64,000 nucleotides of DNA, taken from contig CAXXLS010000014.1 in NCBI GenBank assembly GCA_963677135.2, forward strand, positions 310,001 through 374,000, given 5' to 3'. A program made the translations under genes and the position numbers. This document shows positions 1-8,177 of this stretch, piece by piece; within the stretch, counting starts at the first letter, position 1; every line of letters begins with the position of its first letter. Source of the stretch: Seleniibacterium sp963677135 (GTDB taxonomy: Bacteria; Desulfobacterota; Desulfuromonadia; Desulfuromonadales; Geopsychrobacteraceae). Below the pieces are notes generated by a model. That model was not told where the DNA came from. It made no database searches and saw only the letters and a list, made by a program, of their open reading frames with translations.

Positions 1-1
1 T

Positions 2-1048
2 CAGGTCGCGACGGTCGCGCCCAAGGGGATCTGGATGCAGATTGACAGCTATACCGTGGTCCAGGCTTTCGGCTACCTGGCCGACCTGCTCGACAACCAG
101 ACCGATATCCGGGAAATGATCATAACGGCCACGGACAGCGATCAGCAAGATATCGAGATATCGGTGGCCTGGCCGCCGTTGCAGGTCAGTCGCAACCTGA
201 TGATGAGCTGGCAGTCCACCCCCCTGCTGACCGATACCACCGGTAAGTCATTCAGTTTTCAGGAAATGATCGACAGGATGGAAGGGAGTATCAGCTTTAT
301 CGAAAAGGGGGACGGCATCGCGGGGCTGCTGCTGAAACTGCCTCCCCTGCCGCAGGATCGCAGGGTCAGCCTGCAAAGCGAAATAGAACACCGGCCGGTA
401 TCCTATGAATTCGACCTGTTCAATCGGGCCGACCTCGAGGAACTCGGCGATATCCCCCTGGCCAGACTGACCTACGTTGTTTTCGACACCGAGACCACGG
501 GACTGAACCCGTCCCAGGGAGACGAAATCATTCAGCTGGGCGCGATCAGGATTGTCAACGGGCAGCTGCTCTACCATGAAACCATCGACCAGCTGATCGA
601 TCCGAAACGCTTCGTTCCGCCTGAATCTGTCGCGATTCACGGCATTGAGCCAAGCCTGCTAAAAGGACAACCGACCATCGACAAGGTCCTCCCTCACTTC
701 CACCGGTTTGCTGAGAATTCGGTCCTGGTCGCCCACAATGCGGCTTTTGATATGCGCTTTCTCGAGTTGCAGGAACGCAAAACCGGGATAGTTTTCACCA
801 ACCCGGTTCTGGACACTCTGCTGCTGTCGTCAATCGTTCATCCCAATCAGGACTCTCATTCCCTGGAAGAGCTGGCGGCCCGCCTCAACGTCACCATCGT
901 CGGCCGTCATACTGCCCTGGGGGATGCCATCGTGACCGGCGAAGTCCTCTTGAAACTTATTCCTCTCCTTGAGGCCCAGGGAATTACCACCCTCAATGCC
1001 GCCCTCGCCGCCTCGGTTCATTCACCTTTCGCCAAATTCGCCTACTGA
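2..1048 (+). CDS. DnaQ-like 3'-5' exonuclease domain protein, 3' part
   Basis: The reading frame is open to the window edge, so the true start lies upstream; the first ATG inside the window is at 35. The C-terminal half is a DEDDh exonuclease of the DNA polymerase III epsilon family. Counting from that ATG, Exo I is D151 and E153 in VVFDTETTG, Exo II is the Asp in AHNAAFDMRF, and Exo III is RHTALGDA with His and Asp. The preceding 145 residues have no clear motif; in related bacteria such exonuclease domains are often fused behind signalling domains, so this may be a large regulatory fusion rather than the replicative proofreading subunit. It converges on the selenium operon. Confidence 0.85.
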   Translation, partial: QVATVAPKGIWMQIDSYTVVQAFGYLADLLDNQTDIREMIITATDSDQQDIEISVAWPPLQVSRNLMMSWQSTPLLTDTTGKSFSFQEMIDRMEGSISFIEKGDGIAGLLLKLPPLPQDRRVSLQSEIEHRPVSYEFDLFNRADLEELGDIPLARLTYVVFDTETTGLNPSQGDEIIQLGAIRIVNGQLLYHETIDQLIDPKRFVPPESVAIHGIEPSLLKGQPTIDKVLPHFHRFAENSVLVAHNAAFDMRFLELQERKTGIVFTNPVLDTLLLSSIVHPNQDSHSLEELAARLNVTIVGRHTALGDAIVTGEVLLKLIPLLEAQGITTLNAALAASVHSPFAKFAY

Positions 1049-1063
1049 TGCATGACGACTGAT

Positions 1064-1231
1064 TTACGGCGACAACCAGCGCAGCAGTCGTCTGAGTTGA
1101 GCCCTGCTAGCGCCACTCAGCAACCGGCCGCGGTCAAGCATCCGGAACAGGCGCGGCAGCGCCCGCCAACCGAACAGCAGAACGACTAAACCGCCCAGAA
1201 TGGTCATTTCCAGGGGACCGATGACCATCAT
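1064..1231 (-). CDS. small single-pass membrane protein downstream of selD
   Basis: A 55-codon ORF starts 3 bases after the selD stop. A good ribosome site (GAGG, six bases before the ATG at 1231) lies in the last codons of selD, suggesting translational coupling. The product has one hydrophobic helix near residues 9-22 (MTILGGLVVLLFG) followed by a strongly basic, Arg/Leu-rich tail, so it probably sits in the inner membrane with the tail in the cytoplasm. I do not recognise the family. The role is unknown; the position suggests only that it is co-transcribed with selA-selB-selD. Confidence 0.5.
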   Translation of the reverse strand: MMVIGPLEMTILGGLVVLLFGWRALPRLFRMLDRGRLLSGASRAQLRRLLRWLSP

Positions 1232-1234
1232 CAA

Positions 1235-2272
1235 CTACCTCACCAGCAGGATGTCGCCGGGCTCGCCGTCGACCACCTCTCCGACCAGGAAGGCCGGGAT
1301 GCCGCGCTGGGCCAAAGCCTCGCTCAGCATGTCCGTCCTCTCGGGGGAGACGGCGATCAGCAGGCCTCCTGACGTCTGGGGATCACTCAGAATATCCAGG
1401 ACAACCGGATCGCACCCGTCCTGGCCATGCACCCTGGAAAAATAGAACTTGCGATTGCGGTGCGCCCCGACGGGGACCAGTCCCAGCTCCGCCATCTCCC
1501 TCGCTCGCGGATAGAGAGGCAGGTCGGACACGGAAATATTCATGGCGACCCCGCTCGCGGTCGCCATCTCCGAAGCGTGTCCAACCAGTCCGAAACCGGT
1601 GATATCGGTACATCCGGAAACCCCGACCTCGAGCATGGCTTCCGAAGCGGCCCGGTTGAGAGTGATCATCCCTGCGATGGCTTCCGGGATATCGTCCTCG
1701 CTGAGCAGCTCACCCTTCAGGGCCGTCGCTAGCAGCCCGGTGCCCAGCGGCTTGGTCAGGATCAGCCGGTCTCCCGGCCGGCAGCCGCAGGCCGTCACCA
1801 TGCGCCGAGGATCGACCAGCCCGGTCACGCTCAGCCCGAACTTCGGCTCTTCGTCTTCGACGGAATGTCCCCCCGCGACAACGGCACCGGCCGCCGCAAC
1901 CCTCTCCGCCCCCCCTTTGAGGATGGCGAGAAGAACATCCGGCTCCAGGCAGTTGATCGGAAAGGAGACCAGGTTCAGGGCAAGGATGGGACGCGCCCCG
2001 ACCGCATAAAGATCGGACAGGGAATTGGCGGCCGCAATCTGGCCGTACCGGTAGGGATCATCGACCACCGGGGTGAAAAAATCGACGGACTGAACCAATG
2101 CCTGACTCTCACTCAGACGATAAATCGCCGAATCGGCAAAGGGGATCTCCTGGGACAGCAGGTCAGGATGATGACTTGTCGGCAGCTGACTCAGCACCTG
2201 AGCCAGGGTCTCGGGACCAATTTTGGCCGCTCAACCGGAGCTGCGCGACAAGGATGTCAATCGCTTCGTCAC
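1235..2272 (-). CDS. selD: selenide, water dikinase, selenocysteine-containing
   Basis: SelD makes selenophosphate, the selenium donor for selenocysteine, from selenide and ATP. Conceptual translation from the first ordinary in-frame start gives only 320 residues and lacks the catalytic N-terminus. Reading upstream to a GTG at 2272 (ribosome site GAGGG) gives 345 residues, the usual length, with an in-frame TGA at 2231-2233. The context SSG-U-AAKIGPETLAQ puts selenocysteine at residue 14 and Lys at 17, matching Cys17 and Lys20 of the E. coli enzyme. The AIRS-type ATP-binding segments VDFFTPVVDDPY and AGGHSVEDEEPKFG follow. It lies 36 bases after selB. An annotation that reads TGA only as stop will truncate this gene. 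Confidence 0.93.
2207..2233 (-). promoter_or_regulatory. selenocysteine TGA codon with candidate bacterial SECIS hairpin
   Basis: The TGA codon (2231-2233) is followed, 12 bases downstream on the minus strand, by a perfect short hairpin GGTC-CCGA-GACC (2207-2218). SelB-dependent decoding in bacteria needs a stem-loop at about this distance. An alternative pairing just after the codon (GGCCA with TGGTC) is also possible. The spacing is as expected from the E. coli fdhF element, but I have not folded the RNA. Confidence 0.6.
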
Positions 2273-2308
2273 GTTATTCCCTCTTTCGTTATCGGGTCGG
2301 TTTTAAGG

Positions 2309-4231
2309 TTAAGCGCCCTGTTCCGGCAACTGCCAGGCAACCCTCTGGTCGCCGGTTCGCCGGGTATATTTGCGGGCGTCGAAATATTCCAGCAACGCCT
2401 GGGTCAGCTTCCGGTTACTGCCGGTGGCGTCCCGGAACTCGGCCAAGGTAAAAGCCTGCTGGCCGGCGAGCAGATCGACCAGCATCTGTTCGGCCCGCCG
2501 GTACCAGGTCCGACCTATGGTACTCTCCTGGTTGAGACGAACGACCTCCCCCTCAAGGGCGAGATAATTCAGGTAGGTCTCGATATGATCGCCGCCTATG
2601 CCCAGCTGCAGGAAAGTTTCCCGGTTGTTCTTGGCCTGGAAACCGTCTTTTTCGAGCAGAGCAACGATTCGGTTCAAATCATTCTGCTCGGCCTCACTCG
2701 GCCGGGGATGCCAGTCCGGGGTGGCCAGCAGATCGCCGTGCTGGACCACGAGCCCCTCTTCGACCAGCTCCTGCAGCAGGGCGTCGAAGCTCTTGGCCGC
2801 CAGCTTGTCGGACAGACGCGACTGCAGGGTCGCCCGCGGCATCCCGTGCCGCAGGTGATTCTGGGCCTGGTAATCCATGACGATGCCCGGCAGCTGCTGC
2901 CTCCAGCTGCGCACCAGAGCGGTCGTCGTCCACTGTTCGGCGAGCAACACCACCTCACCGGCCTGCTGCAACCGAGACAGCCCGTCCAGAAGCTGTTCGC
3001 GCCCGGTGCCGGTCTGCTTTTCCAGTTCCTTGATGCGGGCGACCTGAAGTTCTTCCAGTTTCTGCAGCCAGAACCCAAGATCCCCGGACGACAGGTCTTT
3101 CAGCCGGGTGATGACATCCGCCTTGAAGCGTTTGTGCTTGCGCGGTTCGCTGTCGATGACGATCCCCCCGCCGATGGTGACCATGGGGGAATAGGAGCGG
3201 ATGATAAAGCGGTCGCCGCGGTGGGCCAACAGGGGATGATCGAGGGTCAATTGAACATAGGCCTCCTGCCCCGGCTCCAGCTCATCGCGATCAAGCAGGA
3301 CAACCCGGCCGACGGTCCGCCCGGTCCCCAGGTGAAAGTGAACAGGATCACGGAACCTGACGGCCCGCGGCGCATTGTCAAGCAGCCTGAGTCGCGCATC
3401 GATCCGCTCGGTGGCCCGGAACAACCCGGGGGTACCGATGACCGAACCGCGCGGAACCTGGTCCCGCGTCACCCCGGACAGGTTGAGAGCAACCCGCTGC
3501 CCGGCATAAACGGCGGCCACCTGCTGATCATGAACCTGAACCTCACGTACCCGGGCGAGAACTCCGGAAGGGAGCACTTCAAGAGAATCCCCGGAACGGA
3601 TCGTGCCGCTGTTCAGGGTGCCGGTTATAACCGTCCCGAAACCGCTGATACTGAAGCACCGATCAACCGGCAGCCGTACGGCACCGCTGGCATCCCGGGC
3701 CGGAACCCTGGCCAGCTGCTCACGGATGACCGCCTTGAGATCCTCCAGGCCGGTCCCCTGCAAGGCGGACACCCGGCAACAGGGAGCCTTGGCCAGAAAG
3801 GTCCCGGCCACCTGCTCCCGCACTTCTTCCTCGATGATATCAAGCCAGTCCTCTTCCACGAGATCAGCCTTGGATATCACCAGGATGCCGTTTTTCACCT
3901 GGAGAAGCTCCATGATTTCGAGATGTTCACGGGTCTGGGGCATGACGCCTTCGTTGGCATCGACAAGCAGCAGGACCAGATCGATCCCGGCGATTCCGCT
4001 GAGCATCTGGGGAATGAACTTTTCATGCCCGGGGACATCGACGACCCCGGCGACCTGACCCTGGCCGAGATCCAGCCGGGCAAAGCCGAGTTCGATGGAA
4101 ATGCCGCGCTTCTGCTCCTCGCGCAGGCGGTCTGTCTCGGTCCCGGTCAGGGCCCGGATCAGGGCGGTTTTGCCATGATCAACATGCCCTGCGGTGCCGA
4201 TGATGTAGTGTCCGGTGGTTTTATCGCTCAT
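2309..4231 (-). CDS. selB: selenocysteine-specific elongation factor SelB
   Basis: A 640-residue translational GTPase that carries Sec-tRNA(Sec) to the ribosome at UGA codons marked by a SECIS hairpin. The N-terminus has P-loop GHVDHGKT (residues 15-22), the switch motif DVPGHEKF and a specificity motif SKAD; EF-Tu-like beta-barrel domains follow, then about 270 residues that match the winged-helix array used to bind the SECIS RNA. Length is normal for the family. Its ATG overlaps the selA stop by four bases (ATGA), so the two are translationally coupled. Its likely local client is selD itself. Confidence 0.96.
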   Translation of the reverse strand: MSDKTTGHYIIGTAGHVDHGKTALIRALTGTETDRLREEQKRGISIELGFARLDLGQGQVAGVVDVPGHEKFIPQMLSGIAGIDLVLLLVDANEGVMPQTREHLEIMELLQVKNGILVISKADLVEEDWLDIIEEEVREQVAGTFLAKAPCCRVSALQGTGLEDLKAVIREQLARVPARDASGAVRLPVDRCFSISGFGTVITGTLNSGTIRSGDSLEVLPSGVLARVREVQVHDQQVAAVYAGQRVALNLSGVTRDQVPRGSVIGTPGLFRATERIDARLRLLDNAPRAVRFRDPVHFHLGTGRTVGRVVLLDRDELEPGQEAYVQLTLDHPLLAHRGDRFIIRSYSPMVTIGGGIVIDSEPRKHKRFKADVITRLKDLSSGDLGFWLQKLEELQVARIKELEKQTGTGREQLLDGLSRLQQAGEVVLLAEQWTTTALVRSWRQQLPGIVMDYQAQNHLRHGMPRATLQSRLSDKLAAKSFDALLQELVEEGLVVQHGDLLATPDWHPRPSEAEQNDLNRIVALLEKDGFQAKNNRETFLQLGIGGDHIETYLNYLALEGEVVRLNQESTIGRTWYRRAEQMLVDLLAGQQAFTLAEFRDATGSNRKLTQALLEYFDARKYTRRTGDQRVAWQLPEQGA

Positions 4232-5637
4232 GAATCGCCCTGCAATGCAGCAATCAGAATCTGGGTCAGCTGGTCTTCTTCATTCTCAAATACGGCCCGC
4301 AAATTGACCAGCAGCTGGTCGTTCTGCACCCTGGCCACCACCGCCGGAGTGAACCCCCGCAGGCGCTGGGCCAGGTCGCCGACATTCTGTGCCTGCGGCT
4401 TGACGACAACCGCCCAGTCCGGCAGTTCGGTCAACGGCATGGCACCGCCGCCGACTCTGGCGACATCGGGCTCAAGGGATATCTCCGCCGGCAGGTCGTC
4501 GGTCAACAGCCGCTCGAGAAGAGCCCGGCAGCGCGCCTGCTGCCGCTCCGGGTCGGCCGCGAACATCTGCAGGACAGGAATCTCCTGCATGGCCTGCCCT
4601 GGGTTGAGATAAAGCCGCAGAGTGGCCTCAAGGGCGGCCAGGGTCAGTTTATCGATGCGCAGGGCACGGGCCAGAGGGTGCTTGCGCATGGTCTCAATCA
4701 GGTCGGCGCGACCGACGATAAGTCCGGCCTGAGGCCCTCCCAGCAGTTTGTCACCGCTGAAGGTGATCACGTCAACACCGGCCTTGACAACCTCGGGCAC
4801 CGTAGGCTCCGGCTCCAACCCGTAGCGGCTCAGGTCGAGCAACAAGCCACTGCCGAGATCCTCCATCAGGACCAGGTTATGCTCCCGGGCCAGAGGCAGC
4901 AGCTCCCGGGCGGTCACCTCCTTGGTGAAACCGACGATCCGGTAGTTGCTGGTGTGAACCTTGAGCAGAAGCGCCGTATTCTCGCTAATCGCGCCCTGGT
5001 AGTCCCGCAGGTGGGTCCGATTGGACGTTCCTACTTCGCGCAGCTGCAGACCACCAGCCTCCATCACGTCGGGAATCCTGAACGCACCGCCGATTTCGAC
5101 CAGTTCCCCCCGCGAAACGATCGCCTCCCGTCCCCGCCCAAGGGCCGTCAGGGCCAGCAGAACGGCTCCGGAATTGTTATTGACCACCAGGGCCGCTTCG
5201 GCCCCGGTCAACTGGACAAGCAGTTTTTCCACGTGGCTGTAGCGCTGCCCCCTGGTGCCGCTGGCCAGGTCGAATTCAAGATTGGAGTAACCGGCCGCGA
5301 CCTTGTGCATCGCCTTCAGAGCCCGCGAAGGCAGGGGAGCCCGGCCCAGGTTGGTATGCAGCAGGGTCCCGGTGGCGTTGATGACCTTGCGCAGGGACGG
5401 CTGCAGAAAATGTCGACAGGCACAGGCGGCGCAGTCAGCAAGAGCCAGTGGTGACAGAGAGTCGGCCGCGACGCCCTCCCCGGACCGGATCTGCTCACGA
5501 ACTCGGCAGACCGCGGACTGCACCTCCTGCACAATCAGTTCAGCCGGCAACTGGCCGGCGAGATCCTCAAGAATGGGCTCGCGCAGAATACGATCAACAG
5601 CCGGTATCTGACGCAGCAGATCCTGAATCCCGGTCAT
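4228..5637 (-). CDS. selA: L-seryl-tRNA(Sec) selenium transferase
   Basis: A PLP enzyme of 469 residues that converts Ser-tRNA(Sec) to Sec-tRNA(Sec) with selenophosphate. The N-terminal helical tRNA-binding part is followed by the conserved block VINATGTLLHTNLGRAPL (residues about 85-102) and the PLP lysine K297 in FSGDKLLGGPQAG. Length and motifs match bacterial SelA. First gene of selA-selB-selD; the start is supported by GAGGCGG before the ATG. The substrate tRNA-Sec gene (selC) was not seen in this window. Confidence 0.96.
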   Translation of the reverse strand: MTGIQDLLRQIPAVDRILREPILEDLAGQLPAELIVQEVQSAVCRVREQIRSGEGVAADSLSPLALADCAACACRHFLQPSLRKVINATGTLLHTNLGRAPLPSRALKAMHKVAAGYSNLEFDLASGTRGQRYSHVEKLLVQLTGAEAALVVNNNSGAVLLALTALGRGREAIVSRGELVEIGGAFRIPDVMEAGGLQLREVGTSNRTHLRDYQGAISENTALLLKVHTSNYRIVGFTKEVTARELLPLAREHNLVLMEDLGSGLLLDLSRYGLEPEPTVPEVVKAGVDVITFSGDKLLGGPQAGLIVGRADLIETMRKHPLARALRIDKLTLAALEATLRLYLNPGQAMQEIPVLQMFAADPERQQARCRALLERLLTDDLPAEISLEPDVARVGGGAMPLTELPDWAVVVKPQAQNVGDLAQRLRGFTPAVVARVQNDQLLVNLRAVFENEEDQLTQILIAALQGDS

Positions 5638-5879
5638 AAGTCCGCCTCATTACGAAAATTGGTGGTTTCAAGATTTTTCGGGCTGGAGTTTAGCACGCTG
5701 AACGAGAAATGGCTATGCTTTCAGCAACATATACATATAAAACAAAGCGACGGCCGCGTAACCGGGCAGCACATCTCCCTGACCTCGGCCATAACCGGAA
5801 AGCACCAGAAAAAAAAACGCGAAAAACAGGCGATTTTCAACCATCGTCCGGCCGGGATGAAATTTATCAATTTTTCCTG

Positions 5880-5909
5880 TTGACACTGCAAGCCCGCTTT
5901 TGCTATAAA
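5880..5909 (+). promoter_or_regulatory. sigma-70 type promoter of tRNA-Ala
   Basis: TTGACA at 5880-5885 and TATAAA at 5904-5909, separated by 18 bases, end 15 bases before the mature tRNA 5' end. Both boxes are near consensus, as expected for a tRNA promoter. The 287 bases between selA and the tRNA hold nothing else I can name. Confidence 0.8.
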
Positions 5910-5924
5910 TCGCCCCACTTGAAA

Positions 5925-6000
<76 letters not shown>

Positions 6001-6010
6001 AAAAAAATCA

Positions 6011-6045
6011 AAGGGTTGGCTGAGAATATCGGCCAACCCTTTTTG
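6011..6045 (+). terminator. Rho-independent terminator of tRNA-Ala
   Basis: The inverted repeat AAGGGTTGGC / GCCAACCCTT with a ten-base loop is followed by a T-rich run, directly after the tRNA. Confidence 0.85.
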
Positions 6046-6212
6046 TTTATTCGGAACGGAACGCAACATTTTGCATAGCTGCCTTCTTGACCTATACGAA
6101 TAACCCACCTGCTGCTCTCGCCAATTGAATCTTCGCTGTCGATTTTCTTAACACAAACGCTACGTACGGCAACAATCACGATACATTGCTGGAATGACAG
6201 CTATTTATTTTT

Positions 6213-6228
6213 GGGCCTGAATATTGCT
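6213..6228 (+). promoter_or_regulatory. sigma-54-like promoter of the PEP-CTERM gene
   Basis: GGGCCTGAATATTGCT matches the sigma-54 consensus TGGCACG-N4-TTGCW at the invariant GG and GC with exactly ten bases between them, plus TTGCT. It lies 65 bases before the start codon. PEP-CTERM genes are often linked to RpoN and the PrsK/PrsR two-component pair in other bacteria, which fits; no PrsR site was identified here. The rest of 6046-6292 shows nothing else. Confidence 0.55.
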
Positions 6229-6292
6229 GTCTTTCCTGTAACGGCAAGAGAGGGGGATGAAAACCCTTACGCGTCAATGCAGGGAGGAAAGA

Positions 6293-6982
6293 ATGAGAAA
6301 ATTAATCACCATCACAGTTCTGCTAGGTTTCGCCTTTCTTTCTGCCACTTCCGCAATGTCATTTACCCTAACAGAAGACTTCTCCAGCGCGACCATCTAC
6401 AAAAGCGATCTGACCACCACTTCGGGTCTGAACCAATGGAACGATTTGGCACGCTGGCAGACCGTTCCCACGGGAGGAAATCCTGATGCGTGGGCACAGC
6501 ACACGCCCAACAGCCTCCTTACAGATGAAACGAGTCTGCTATTTTATGGGTGGCAAAGTGAAGGGATTGATACCGGGATGGCCTTTTCTTTGGACTTCGA
6601 TTTCATCAACGAGAGCCGGAATGGCATCGTCTACATCGGCGGACTGAAAAGCACTGCTGGTTTGGATCGGATTTCGCGCTTCGCTCCCTGGAACTATCTT
6701 GGTGACACCTTTATCGACAGCCAGTCAATTACGGGCGGGGTCAGCGCATGGGCCTCTGCAAGCACTTTCAGTGGTATAATCGATGACGATTATGATGTGC
6801 TGTATATCGCTTTTCAAATGGGGGGTGCAGGTGACGTTTTACGTGGCATCGACAACGTCAATCTACAAGTCGGAGAAACAGCGCCAGTCCCTGAACCTTC
6901 AACAGTGCTTCTCCTTGGCAGTGGCCTGGTTGGCTTAGCCTGGTACGGGAGAAAACGTCAGCAGAAAACCATATCCCGGTAA
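6293..6982 (+). CDS. PEP-CTERM sorting-domain protein
   Basis: An exported protein of 229 residues. The start is set by GGGAGG six bases before the ATG; an upstream in-frame ATG at 6257 would add 12 residues before the signal peptide. Signal peptide MRKLITITVLLGFAFLSATSA is followed by a beta-rich region of unknown function, and the C-terminus has the full tripartite sorting signal: PVPEPST, hydrophobic helix VLLLGSGLVGLAW and basic tail YGRKRQQ. Such proteins are processed by exosortase at the inner membrane and released or anchored outside, often with exopolysaccharide. No exosortase gene is in the window. A terminator follows at once, so it is monocistronic. Confidence 0.9.
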   Translation: MRKLITITVLLGFAFLSATSAMSFTLTEDFSSATIYKSDLTTTSGLNQWNDLARWQTVPTGGNPDAWAQHTPNSLLTDETSLLFYGWQSEGIDTGMAFSLDFDFINESRNGIVYIGGLKSTAGLDRISRFAPWNYLGDTFIDSQSITGGVSAWASASTFSGIIDDDYDVLYIAFQMGGAGDVLRGIDNVNLQVGETAPVPEPSTVLLLGSGLVGLAWYGRKRQQKTISR

Positions 6983-6987
6983 TTTTG

Positions 6988-7015
6988 AGCGGAGTCAGAA
7001 ATGGCTCCGCTTTTT
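6988..7015 (+). terminator. Rho-independent terminator after the PEP-CTERM gene
   Basis: Arms AGCGGAG and CTCCGCT with a ten-base loop, followed by TTTT. Confidence 0.8.
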
Positions 7016-7095
7016 CGCATTTCAAATCCATTCCAGACGCCAGTAGGGGCATCACGATCTGCCGGTCAATCTGTAAAAGACTCAAAATGAGGGGC

Positions 7096-7144
7096 AAAAA
7101 CAGACAGGGCGGAAGAGTGTCTGAACACCTTTCCGCCCTGTCTG
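7096..7144 (-). terminator. strong terminator of the small gene at 7167-7364
   Basis: A long inverted repeat (CAGACAGGGCGGAA at 7101-7114 with its complement at 7131-7144), followed on the minus strand by TTTTTGCCCC, lies 22 bases after the stop codon of the minus-strand small gene. The stem is 14 bp, unusually strong for so small a gene. Confidence 0.8.
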
Positions 7145-7166
7145 TCGTGACAATCAGAAGTCGGCC

Positions 7167-7364
7167 TTAAGCTTTCGCGTTGCCGTCTTCAAGCATGATT
7201 TTCCTGAACTCCTCAATGGAGAAGGGGTGCTGCTCGGCAATCAGGTAAGCGTCTTGAGCTTTACCCAGGCAGGCCGTCAGACCGGAAAGAGACTGGCCGA
7301 TCATCCGGCCAACCGCCCCAAGACTGAAGCCGCAGGAAGGTGTCGTGTGAGAAATAGCTTGCAT
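7167..7364 (-). CDS. hypothetical 65-residue protein
   Basis: The frame is open to 7469, but the ATG at 7362-7364 follows AAAGGAG at ideal spacing, so the product is 65 residues. It begins MQAISHTTPSCGFSLGAVG, has a small mildly hydrophobic segment and an acidic C-terminal half. There are no recognisable domains or signal peptide. It has its own ribosome site and a very strong terminator, so it is a real, independently transcribed gene. I do not recognise the family. Confidence 0.65.
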   Translation of the reverse strand: MQAISHTTPSCGFSLGAVGRMIGQSLSGLTACLGKAQDAYLIAEQHPFSIEEFRKIMLEDGNAKA

Positions 7365-7615
7365 ATCAATAACTCCTTTAGGTGTTGCGTAATAAGCGGC
7401 AAAGTTTAACGCATCACCTTCAAAAAGAGGTATTGCTGGATCAGCAACAGGGCTTTCGCAAGCGGGCAAGACCCCGCGACCGGAGCCACCCGGCAGACCG
7501 GAATTCTCGGTTAACCTCCACAGTCATTGAGACTTGTGGTATAAAAGCCATGCGGTTATGACATGCTCGCCACCCGGCGGGCCCGGCATCCACTCCTCAC
7601 ATCGGGCGGTCAGCA

Positions 7616-8077
7616 ATGGGACAAGTCGACTTAACTTTACTGGAACGGCAATGGCAGTCCGGGCGCCTGCAGTCCGGGTTCATCCTGGGGGTCACCTACC
7701 TGAAAGGGCGCAAAGGCGTGACCGCCGACAAGCGGCGCGGGCTGGACTACCTGCGCAAATCCGCCCGCCGGGGATACCTGCGCGCGGCCATTTACCTGGC
7801 CTTTTACTATGCCGGTATCTGGGGGCCTGAGGAGTCCGCCCGGCTGGCGGCCGCCCGCTACTGGGATTTTCAGTTCAGGAAAATTCTCAAGGAGCGCGGC
7901 AACCGGGGGGACTGGTGGGCCCGCGAACAGTACCTCGGCCACATGAACGAACTGCGCAACGGCAGTTTTCCCTGGCTGTTTGCCGACCTTGACGACAGCG
8001 ACACCAAGGTGCCCCACCACCTTAAAGACGCCCGCGAACAGAGGCAGTTCCGCGCCCAGTGGCGGCAACCATGGTAA
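7616..8077 (+). CDS. Sel1-like repeat protein
   Basis: A cytoplasmic protein of 153 residues. Residues about 20-75 contain one clear Sel1-like (TPR-related) unit, GFILGVTYLKGRKGVTADKR followed by GLDYLRKSARRGYLRAAIYLAF, with the alternating small and aromatic residues of the alpha-solenoid. The C-terminal half is Arg/Trp-rich. Such proteins act as scaffolds in protein-protein contacts; the partner is unknown. The ribosome site is weak, so the start is less certain. Confidence 0.7.
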   Translation: MGQVDLTLLERQWQSGRLQSGFILGVTYLKGRKGVTADKRRGLDYLRKSARRGYLRAAIYLAFYYAGIWGPEESARLAAARYWDFQFRKILKERGNRGDWWAREQYLGHMNELRNGSFPWLFADLDDSDTKVPHHLKDAREQRQFRAQWRQPW

Positions 8078-8106
8078 CCAGCCCCCTCGCTTACCGATAA
8101 AAGAAT

Positions 8107-8134
8107 GCCAGGGCAAAGCGAACCTCACCCTGGC
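8107..8134. terminator. hairpin between convergent genes
   Basis: GCCAGGG and CCCTGGC arms with a 14-base loop lie between the convergent Sel1-like and oxidoreductase genes. T-runs on either side are poor (ATTCTTTT on the minus side), so termination is plausible but not certain. Confidence 0.4.
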
Positions 8135-8177
8135 AGAAGACCTCTTTACACGGACGGCTCCGCCCTCCCGGCCGCCG

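Noticed and set aside
1865..4612. A 915-codon plus-strand ORF opposite selD and selB
   Set aside because: It is antisense to well-identified genes, has low-complexity Pro/Gln/Gly-rich composition and no domains; it is a shadow caused by GC-rich third positions.
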